In this document: positions 6,929 to 13,201 of the stretch, in pieces
How positions within the stretch are numbered: position 1 is the stretch's first letter
Layout: each line of letters opens with the position of its first letter
Source: Acinetobacter lwoffii
GTDB taxonomy: Bacteria; Pseudomonadota; Gammaproteobacteria; Pseudomonadales; Moraxellaceae
Length of the DNA stretch: 13,201 nt
Reading direction: 5' to 3'
Assembly (NCBI RefSeq): GCF_002321025.1
Contig: NZ_DCLL01000036.1
Coordinates: 47,094 to 60,294, forward strand
Translations under genes and position numbers: made by a program
Notes under the pieces: generated by a model
What the model was told of the DNA's origin: nothing
Databases searched by the model: none
Seen by the model: only the letters and a program-made list of their open reading frames with translations

Positions 6929-8137
6929 GTGGAAAAGCAAAAATGCCCTGAATTAAGATTTAATGGATTTTTTGAAGTATGGAACATCAAGAAGCTTAGT
7001 GATTTAGGATCCATTCAGACAGGCTCTACACCATCGACATCTGATGAATCCTATTACTCTAAAACTGGATTAATGTGGGTAACACCAACAGATATCAATG
7101 GACAGTTGATTTTAAATACTGACAAGAAACTTTCTATTCTTGGTCGAAAAAAAGCAAGAGTTGTACCTCCAAATACAATCCTAGTTACGTGTATTGCCAG
7201 TATTGGAAAAAATGCCTTGCTTCTTGAAGAGGGAAGTTTTAATCAGCAAATTAACTCATTAACTCCATTTGAACGAAACGATCCATATTTTTTATTAAGC
7301 CAATCATATTTTTGGTCTAATGTAATGCAACAATTTGCAGCTAAGGGCACAATGCAAATTGTTAATAAAACTCAGTTTTCAAATATTGAAACATTTGTTC
7401 CTTCTAGGTTAGAGCAGAGTTCTATTGGTAACTTCTTCCAAAATCTAGACCAATCCATTGCTTTACATGAGAAGAAACTTACTCAAACCCAAAACTTTAA
7501 AAAAGCGATGTTGGAAAAAATGTTTCCAAAACAGGGAACTCAACGTCCTGAAATTCGTTTAAAAGGGTTTAGTAGGAATTGGAAAATTGAAGCTATTGGA
7601 GATGTACTTAAAGAAGTCTTTCGTCCGATTAATTTAGATAATCAAACTAAATATCGTCTAGTTACGGTTAAAAGACGAAATGGTGGTATTGCAGAACGAG
7701 CAATTTTAAAGGGTAAAGATATTCTTGTTAAATCGCAGTTTGAAGTGAAAGCTGGTGATTATATTATTTCGAAACGTCAAGTAGTTCATGGTGCTACGGG
7801 GTTGGTTCCACCAGAGCTAGATGGTTCTGTTGTTTCTAATGAATATTTGATCGGACAAGGCACAGATCAATTAAATATTGAATTCTTTGCGCTTTTATCA
7901 ACATTACCAGAAATGTATCAAAAATTCTTCTTAAGCTCTTACGGTGTTGATATTGAAAAACTATTTTTTGATGTGAATGATTGGAAGAAAAGAGAAGTTT
8001 TATTGCCATCACTAGAAGAACAAGTTCGGATTAGTTCTTTCTTTAAACAAGTTGATGAAACTCTTAAATTGCAAAAACAACAGCTCCAAACCTTAAAAAA
8101 TCTTAAACAAGCATTGTTAGAAAAAATGTTTGTTTAG
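6929..8137 (+). CDS. hsdS: Type I restriction-modification specificity subunit HsdS
   Basis: HsdS reads the bipartite DNA target for the methylase and restriction complexes. The 402-residue protein shows the classic two-half design. Half 1 starts PELRFNGF (7-14) and half 2 PEIRLKGF (207-214). The conserved helical spacers are LEQSSIGNFFQNLDQSI (161-177) and LEEQVRISSFFKQVDETL (362-379), ending in AMLEKMF (193-199) and ALLEKMF (395-401). Two different target-recognition domains lie between (about 20-155 and 220-355), so the site should be asymmetric with two unlike half-sites. Its sequence cannot be predicted here. The start is GTG 6929, with AAGGGG at 6917-6922 and a 6-base spacer; the ATG at 6927 opens only a nine-codon frame. 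One base separates it from the hsdM stop, so translation is probably coupled. A terminator follows. Confidence 0.95.
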   Translation: MEKQKCPELRFNGFFEVWNIKKLSDLGSIQTGSTPSTSDESYYSKTGLMWVTPTDINGQLILNTDKKLSILGRKKARVVPPNTILVTCIASIGKNALLLEEGSFNQQINSLTPFERNDPYFLLSQSYFWSNVMQQFAAKGTMQIVNKTQFSNIETFVPSRLEQSSIGNFFQNLDQSIALHEKKLTQTQNFKKAMLEKMFPKQGTQRPEIRLKGFSRNWKIEAIGDVLKEVFRPINLDNQTKYRLVTVKRRNGGIAERAILKGKDILVKSQFEVKAGDYIISKRQVVHGATGLVPPELDGSVVSNEYLIGQGTDQLNIEFFALLSTLPEMYQKFFLSSYGVDIEKLFFDVNDWKKREVLLPSLEEQVRISSFFKQVDETLKLQKQQLQTLKNLKQALLEKMFV

Positions 8138-8153
8138 TAACTTAAATACGTAT

Positions 8154-8180
8154 ATCCCCCTTTATCTAAGGGGGATTTTT
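8154..8180 (+). terminator. Intrinsic terminator between hsdS and hsdR
   Basis: ATCCCCCTT (8154-8162) pairs with AAGGGGGAT (8168-8176) around a 5-base loop, followed by T residues to 8180. The stem is 9 bp with five GC pairs. It should end or reduce the hsdMS transcript before hsdR. Confidence 0.8.
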
Positions 8181-8199
8181 AAAATCAACATACTAACTT

Positions 8200-8205
8200 T
8201 ATAAA
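8200..8205 (+). promoter_or_regulatory. Possible -10 box for hsdR
   Basis: TATAAA at 8200-8205 lies 11 bases before ATG 8217 and matches 5 of 6 consensus bases. The -35 region (around 8177-8182) is poor. If used, the mRNA would have a leader of only about 5 bases. Low confidence. Confidence 0.2.
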
Positions 8206-8216
8206 ACCAAACAAAT

Positions 8217-11200
8217 ATGACTTTTAAAAGCGAAACAGCATTTGAACAAGCCCTTATCAGCCTTCTTTTAAAAAAAGGTTGGCAAGATGTCATTAAAAAC
8301 CCAACAGAACAGGATCTCATCGATAACTGGGCAGAGATTCTTTTCCAAAATAACCGAGAAATTGATCGACTGAATAATCAGCCACTCACCGATGGGGAGA
8401 TGGCTCAGATTATTGAACAGATCAATACACTACGCACGCCTTTTGCACTCAATGGATTTATTAACGGTAAAACGGTATCCATTAAACGTGACAATACAAA
8501 CGACGAAATACATTGTGGTAAAGAAGTCAGCTTAACCATTTACGACCGTCAAGAGATTGCCGCAGGTAAAAGCCGTTACCAAATTGCGCAACAACCGAAA
8601 TTCCCAACCAAATCTAAAATCTTAAATGACCGTCGTGGCGACTTGATGCTGCTCATTAATGGTATGCCAGTGTTCCATATTGAGCTAAAACGTTCAGGCG
8701 TGCCTGTCAGTCAGGCTGCGCATCAAATCGAAAACTATGCACGTTCGGGTATCTTCACAGGTTTGTTTGCATTGGTACAAATCTTCGTGGCAATGAACCC
8801 AGATGAAACATGGTACTTTGCCAACCCAGGGCCTGATGCAAAATTTAATTCAGACTTCTATTTCAATTGGGGAGATTTTAATAACGAACCAGTGAACTAT
8901 TGGAAAGATATTGCAGGGAATTTGCTTTCTATACCCATGGCACATCAACTGATTGGTTTCTATACCATTGCTGATAAAACCGATGGTGTTCTCAAAGTCA
9001 TGCGCAGTTATCAGTGTTTTGCTGTACATGAAGTCACGGATCGGGTGGCAAGTATTGAATGGGATGGTCGAGATCGTTTAGGTGGTTACATTTGGCATAC
9101 CACTGGATCTGGTAAAACCATGACCAGCTTTAAAGCAGCACATTTGATTGCCCTGAGTAAAGATGCAGATAAAGTGATCTTCTTGATGGATCGTATTGAG
9201 TTGGGTGTGCAGTCACTTGAGCAATATAACAACTTTGCTGAAATTGAAGACTTTGTTCAAGCCACTGAAAATACCCATGCCTTGGTCAGTAAACTCAAAA
9301 GTAAAAACCCAAATGAAGTCTTGATCGTAAGCTCAATTCAAAAAATGAGTAATATCAAAGATGAAGATGGTGGTTTAAATGCACATGACATTGAACTGAT
9401 TAATAAAAAACGGATTGTCATCATTGTAGATGAAGCACATCGTTCTACATTTGGTGAAATGCTGATGACCATTAAAGATACCTTCCCACAGGCTGTATTC
9501 TTTGGTTTTACAGGTACGCCGATTCAAGAAGAAAACGAAAAAAATATGAATACCACGGCTACGGTATTCGGGAATGAATTGCACCGTTACAGCATTGCAG
9601 ATGGTATTCGAGATAAAAACGTTTTAGGCTTTGACCCTTATTTAGTTTCAACCTATAAAGATTCTAAATTGCGTAAAGAAGTTGCACTGTATCAAGCAAA
9701 AGCCAATACAGAAAAAGAAGCTTTCGATGATCCTGACAAAAAAGCAGTCTATCAACACTTCATGAATAGCAAGCAAGTTGCAATGGCAGGACATACGGAT
9801 AAGACGGGTAAATATATTAAAGGAATTGAGGATTACCTGCCAACGTCACAATATCATCGTACTGAACATCAAAACAAAGTGGTCGAAGATATTAAAGAAA
9901 ATTGGGTGCAGTTCAGCCAAAATAATAAATTCCATGCCATGTTTGCGACCAGTAGTATCCCTGAAGCGATTGAGTATTATCGACTGATTAAAAAGGCGAT
10001 GCCAGAGCTAAAAGTCACAGCCTTATTTGATCCGAATATTGATAATACAGGCAATGCAGCTTTTAAAGAGAAAGGTTTAGAAGATATTATTGCAGATTAC
10101 AATACACTTTACGGTATGGACTTTAGCTTAGCCAATCACGCCAAGATGAAGCGGGACATTGCAGATCGCTTGTCACACAAAGAAGCTTATAAACGCATCG
10201 AAAATACGCCTGAAAAACAGCTTGATCTTTTAATTGTAGTAGATCAAATGCTGACAGGTTTTGACTCAAAATGGGTCAATACGCTGTATTTAGATAAGGT
10301 ATTGGGATATGCAAATCTGATTCAAGCCTTCTCACGTACCAATCGCTTGTTTGGCAAAGATAAGCCATTTGGCATCATTCGTTATTATCGTCGTCCGCAC
10401 ACCATGAAGCGTAATATCGACGCTGCGGTAAAATTATATTCGGGTGATAAGCCATTGGCTTTATTTGTTGATAAATTGCCAAGCAATTTAAAAAACATTA
10501 ATGACATCTTCGAAAAAATTGATAGCGTATTTAAAAGTGCCCATGTGTCTAATTTTGAGAAGTTACCAGAAGATGATCAGTCCTGTGCTTTATTTGCAAA
10601 ACTGTTTAAACAACTCAACGAATATCTTGAAGCGGCTAAAATTCAGGGCTTTAAATGGGATAAATTGAGTTATGAATTTACTGATGAGCATAAAAAGAAA
10701 TTTACGATTCAATTAAAGTTGGATGAGCAAACTTTCTTAGTTCTGGCACTGCGTTATAAAGAACTGTTCTCGAATGGCGGTGGTGGCGGTTCAGGTGGTG
10801 GGAGCATACCTTTTGAAGTAGAAGGCTATTTAACAGAAATCGATACGGATAAAATCGATTCCGACTACATGAACAGTCGTTTTGATAAATATCTGAAAGC
10901 ACTGCGTAATGGTGATTTAGAACTTTCTATTGAAGATGCGTTAAATGAATTGCATAAGAGTTTTGCAATGCTCAGTGCCGAAGAACAGAAGTTTGCTAAC
11001 ATCTTCTTGCATGATGTACAGAGTGGAGATGTGACTCTTGTTGCTGGTAAATCGTTCAGGGATTACATTACTGAGTATCAATTCCAAGCACAAGAAGATG
11101 GAATTCATGATCTTGCAGAAGCACTAGGACTCGATGAAACGAAGTTAAGACAACTCATGAATACGCAGGTGACTGTAAATAATATTAATGAGTTTGGACG

Positions 11201-11354
11201 TTTTGATGAACTTTTAGCCACGGTAGATAAAGTCAAAGCAAAACAGTATTTAGAAGCTAAGGATGGAGCAACCATTCCTCCTTTCAAAGTGAATATTCGA
11301 GTGGATGCAATGTTGCGAAAATTCATCTTAAGTAACGGTAAAGATTTAGCATAG
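8217..11354 (+). CDS. hsdR: Type I restriction endonuclease subunit HsdR
   Basis: HsdR binds the HsdM-HsdS core and, on unmethylated DNA, translocates it with ATP and cuts away from the site. The 1045-residue length is normal. The PD-(D/E)xK nuclease is visible as D142 (RRGD) and E156-L157-K158 (HIELKRSG). The superfamily 2 motor has Walker A TTGSGKT (295-301), DEAH box (405-408), TGTP (432-435) and motif VI QAFSRTNR (703-710). All key residues are present, so the protein appears functional. The C-terminal helical part is interrupted by a Gly/Ser linker GGGGGSGGGS at 854-863. ATG 8217 starts the family-like MTFKSETAFEQAL; there is no clear ribosome site in front of it. The gene is 79 bp from hsdS with a terminator between, so it may have its own promoter or depend on readthrough. 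Confidence 0.96.
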   Translation: MTFKSETAFEQALISLLLKKGWQDVIKNPTEQDLIDNWAEILFQNNREIDRLNNQPLTDGEMAQIIEQINTLRTPFALNGFINGKTVSIKRDNTNDEIHCGKEVSLTIYDRQEIAAGKSRYQIAQQPKFPTKSKILNDRRGDLMLLINGMPVFHIELKRSGVPVSQAAHQIENYARSGIFTGLFALVQIFVAMNPDETWYFANPGPDAKFNSDFYFNWGDFNNEPVNYWKDIAGNLLSIPMAHQLIGFYTIADKTDGVLKVMRSYQCFAVHEVTDRVASIEWDGRDRLGGYIWHTTGSGKTMTSFKAAHLIALSKDADKVIFLMDRIELGVQSLEQYNNFAEIEDFVQATENTHALVSKLKSKNPNEVLIVSSIQKMSNIKDEDGGLNAHDIELINKKRIVIIVDEAHRSTFGEMLMTIKDTFPQAVFFGFTGTPIQEENEKNMNTTATVFGNELHRYSIADGIRDKNVLGFDPYLVSTYKDSKLRKEVALYQAKANTEKEAFDDPDKKAVYQHFMNSKQVAMAGHTDKTGKYIKGIEDYLPTSQYHRTEHQNKVVEDIKENWVQFSQNNKFHAMFATSSIPEAIEYYRLIKKAMPELKVTALFDPNIDNTGNAAFKEKGLEDIIADYNTLYGMDFSLANHAKMKRDIADRLSHKEAYKRIENTPEKQLDLLIVVDQMLTGFDSKWVNTLYLDKVLGYANLIQAFSRTNRLFGKDKPFGIIRYYRRPHTMKRNIDAAVKLYSGDKPLALFVDKLPSNLKNINDIFEKIDSVFKSAHVSNFEKLPEDDQSCALFAKLFKQLNEYLEAAKIQGFKWDKLSYEFTDEHKKKFTIQLKLDEQTFLVLALRYKELFSNGGGGGSGGGSIPFEVEGYLTEIDTDKIDSDYMNSRFDKYLKALRNGDLELSIEDALNELHKSFAMLSAEEQKFANIFLHDVQSGDVTLVAGKSFRDYITEYQFQAQEDGIHDLAEALGLDETKLRQLMNTQVTVNNINEFGRFDELLATVDKVKAKQYLEAKDGATIPPFKVNIRVDAMLRKFILSNGKDLA

Positions 11355-11358
11355 TGAT

Positions 11359-11388
11359 ATAAGACAAGGCCATATGGCCTTGTCTTAT
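11359..11388. terminator. Palindromic bidirectional terminator between hsdR and the HEPN gene
   Basis: A perfect 30-base palindrome with core AAGGCCATATGGCCTT lies 4 bases after the hsdR stop. The arms end in A/T runs on both strands, so it can stop transcripts from either side. The stop codon of the minus-strand gene (11387-11385) is inside the right arm. Confidence 0.85.
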
Positions 11389-12251
11389 TTTGATTCTATT
11401 GTTATTGCTTCAGCTTCTAGTAGGTATAACTCATTGATCAATAAAAACTCCCGGTACTGATGAATTAAGTTTTCATCTTTCTCTCGATGTGCACGAGCGT
11501 TCCGAAAAGCCATATATGCACCTGTAAATAAATTTACTCGACCTTTGATCTCAGCACTGTCTGGTACATCCCAAGTAAGCAGAGCATTTTCACCTTGAAA
11601 GGCTTGTGCAAAAAGCTTGGTACTATGCTCATGAATACCTGTACGTGTGCGAATAATATCTTCAAGACGCTTATATGCTTTTGTTAAAGCAGAGTCGGGA
11701 TCTTGTTTAAAGAGTAGAGCAAGGTCAAAAATTCTGTCATCAATAATGGAGTAGGGTAGTTCTAAAGGGTAGTAACACTTTGACTTGGTAGTTTGAGTTA
11801 CTTCATTTTCGAAAGGATAAATATAATCATGCAGACGAATAGGACGAATGATTTTTTGCTGATAAATAAAATCGATATCCTGATCATTTAATGATGAGTT
11901 ATTCAATCTATTGAGAAGCTTCGTAGGTATTAGAATTTCTTCAGTTTCAATTCTATGTTTGCTTAAAAGAGCTAATGCTTTTGCTAGACCCTTTGGTCCT
12001 TCACCTGAATAACCAGATGTAAAGCCAGAGCGAATGACATAATAGGTTCCAGAATCATCTTTAAGTAGAAAGGCATGCACTTGGTCATTTGTAAGAAGTA
12101 AAGCAGTTGTAAGATCAGAATGGGTTTGAAGGGTTTTGCAAAGACTTTGAAGGCATGACAGGGTTATGCCTGCATCTCCTAAATATTCAACATAGTAATA
12201 ATTTTGAGTTTGGAACATGATTGATGATTTTGTTCTTATGGCGGATAGCAT
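11385..12251 (-). CDS. TIGR02391-like HEPN-motif protein
   Basis: This is a 288-residue soluble protein. The C-terminal part (about 170-285) matches what I know of the TIGR02391 (Ymh) family: HEHSTKLFAQAFQGENALL, then GRVNLFTGAYMAFRNARAH. R250-N-A-R-A-H255 fits the R-x4-6-H motif of HEPN RNases. The N-terminal 130 residues form a separate domain with strands (YYYVEYLG, AFLLKD, TYYVIRSG) and the conserved-looking SGYSGEGPKGL (79-89); its role is unknown to me. Family members often lie beside restriction loci, so RNase activity released when restriction is disturbed is a reasonable inference but is unproven. The start is uncertain: ATG 12251 gives 288 residues and ATG 12218 (MFQTQNYYY) gives 277, and neither has a convincing ribosome site. 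The gene is convergent with hsdR. Confidence 0.78.
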   Translation of the reverse strand: MLSAIRTKSSIMFQTQNYYYVEYLGDAGITLSCLQSLCKTLQTHSDLTTALLLTNDQVHAFLLKDDSGTYYVIRSGFTSGYSGEGPKGLAKALALLSKHRIETEEILIPTKLLNRLNNSSLNDQDIDFIYQQKIIRPIRLHDYIYPFENEVTQTTKSKCYYPLELPYSIIDDRIFDLALLFKQDPDSALTKAYKRLEDIIRTRTGIHEHSTKLFAQAFQGENALLTWDVPDSAEIKGRVNLFTGAYMAFRNARAHREKDENLIHQYREFLLINELYLLEAEAITIESK

Positions 12252-12575
12252 AGATGATGGGGTAATTATGGGTAAAAATCTACACCTTATAATTCTTTAA
12301 CAAACAGATTTAATTGGGGATTTTTGGTCAGTTAAACTGTCACCATCTCAATCTTGCTCTTATCAACTTATTGACTTTTATTAAGAGAAATACAATTAAA
12401 AAAAGTCCTTAAGATATTCAGTTTGTTAGATGATGGATATTCCTAAGGTGAGTTGTGAATCCGAGAAGATGCTTTAGCTTATTTTTTAATGATCTTTATG
12501 CACCTATACAGCTGAGAAATTTCAATTATTAAAAGTTGGCGCGCAGGTTTTAATATAAGCTAATGAAATACAAAA
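12252..12575. other. AT-rich stretch without a recognised gene
   Basis: No open frame worth calling is present on either strand and no RNA gene is recognised. It holds the upstream region of the HEPN-motif gene (minus strand; TATAAG at 12291-12286 could be a -10 box, with a poor -35). It also has a quasi-palindrome at 12326-12344 (GGT-CAGTT-A-AACTG-TC-ACC). The right end borders the presumed IS terminus. Confidence 0.5.
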
Positions 12576-12609
12576 GGCTCCGACAAACCCGGTACGATTC
12601 AATTTTCAA

Positions 12610-13201
12610 ATGAAGAAGCCTACACACAAAATCTACCGCACTACCAATTGGCCCGCATATAACCGAGCACTCATGAGTCGCGGAAATATTGCCCTTTGGT
12701 TGGATCCTGCTACGCAATGGTATGCTCCATCAAAAGGCAAACAAGGGCGAAATCAAATCTACTCCGACGTAGCCATCCAATGCTGCTTAATGATTAAATC
12801 CTTATTCCGTCTGTCTTTACGTATGGTTACTGGCTTTGTGCAAAGTCTGATTAAGCTTTGCGGCTGAGCAGCCCCGAATATCAGTGATATTCGTATTCCA
12901 CCATTTGTAGAAAACAAAAGCATATTGATATTGCAAGCAGCTACCAAAAAAGTAGCGATGGGCTGCATCTACTCGTAGACTCTACAGGCATGAAGCTTCT
13001 AGGTGAGGGCGAATGGAAACGCAAGAAACATGGACCTGAATATCGTCGCAAATGGCGTAAACTACATATTGGTATCGATGCTAAAACCCTACAAATACGC
13101 GTTATTCGGCTCACAACCAATAATGTCAGTGATTCACAGGTGCTTGGTGATTTACTTAATTAGATTCCACAAGATGAGCAGATTGACTCTGTTTATACCG
13201 A
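12610..13201 (+). pseudogene. Broken IS5-family transposase (partial)
   Basis: Codons from ATG 12610 give the N-terminal domain (KIYRTTNWPAYNRAL; LWLDPATQWYAPSKGKQGR; YSDVAIQCCLMIKSLF; LRMVTGFVQSL) and stop at TGA 12865-12867. The rest of the protein continues in another frame from about 12870: YSTICRKQKHIDIA, then HLLVDSTGMKLLGEGEW, where the Asp at 12978-12980 is the first catalytic residue, and HIGIDAKTLQIR. That frame also holds TGA at 12885-12887 and TAG at 13161-13163, in place of Gln in LLNQIPQDE by memory of relatives. With one frameshift and two stops the gene is dead. The window ends at the codon for the second catalytic Asp (SVYTD). Confidence 0.88.
12875..12893. repeat. 19-base palindrome at the transposase lesion
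   Basis: CGAATATCA and TGATATTCG are perfect 9-base arms around one G. The palindrome interrupts the codons for P-E-Y-S-T-I-C of the transposase and introduces the TGA at 12885. Confidence 0.6.

Larger units (their letters stand above)
12576..13201 (+). mobile_element. Left part of an IS5-family (IS903-group) insertion sequence
   Basis: The element is recognised from its transposase remnant. The left end is placed at GGCTCCGACAAACCCGG (12576-12592), which begins with GGC as terminal repeats of this group commonly do and lies 34 bases before the transposase start. The right end is outside the window, so terminal repeat and target duplication cannot be confirmed. If a 9-base duplication exists, its left copy would be AATACAAAA at 12567-12575. 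Confidence 0.6.

Noticed and set aside
11385..12251. PrrC-type anticodon nuclease
   Set aside because: No Walker A or ABC-type ATPase motifs are present; only the short HEPN motif is shared in kind.
12371..12396. TTGACT and TACAAT as a promoter in the gene-free stretch
   Set aside because: The spacing is 14 bp, too short for a normal sigma-70 promoter, and no gene follows closely.
1..13201. CRISPR array, tRNA or rRNA genes
   Set aside because: No regularly spaced direct repeats, cloverleaf or rRNA sequence was seen on reading the window.

Overview
The window looks like part of a defence and genomic island in a low-GC gammaproteobacterium, most likely Acinetobacter. This rests on the AT-rich base use, the style of the genes, and a decayed IS5-family (IS903-group) transposase of a kind I associate with Acinetobacter. 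The genus is inferred, not proven. No tRNA, rRNA or CRISPR array is visible.

Layout. (1) 1-238: the 3' end of an unrecognised gene. (2) 334-564: a small AlpA-type helix-turn-helix regulator, common in prophage remnants and integrative islands, closed by an intrinsic terminator. (3) 637-2221: a class I SAM-dependent methyltransferase that overlaps an HNH endonuclease gene by 8 bp. (4) 3898-2236, minus strand: a two-gene unit of a soluble 355-residue protein and a 204-residue four-helix membrane protein, overlapping by 20 bp. Its organisation recalls the RexA/RexB phage-exclusion pair of phage lambda. (5) 4165-11354: a complete type I restriction-modification locus in the order hsdM, hsdS, hsdR, with an intrinsic terminator between hsdS and hsdR. 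(6) 12251-11385, minus strand: a TIGR02391-like protein with an apparent HEPN RNase motif (R-N-A-R-A-H), convergent with hsdR across a shared 30-nt palindromic terminator. (7) 12252-12575: AT-rich DNA with no recognised gene. (8) 12576-13201: the left part of an IS5-family element whose transposase gene is broken.

How the parts fit. HsdM and HsdS would form the modification enzyme, and HsdR adds ATP-dependent translocation and cleavage. The other genes sit around it as typical defence-island cargo: a possible modification/nuclease pair (methyltransferase + HNH), a possible membrane-acting abortive-infection pair (Rex-like), and a possible HEPN RNase guard of the restriction locus. The AlpA-like protein suggests that the block is, or was, an excisable island, and the IS remnant lies at its far side.

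Best candidates for something undescribed are the Rex-like pair on the minus strand, inserted between the HNH gene and hsdM, and the methyltransferase-HNH overlapping pair. Both functions are inferred from architecture and need a profile search.
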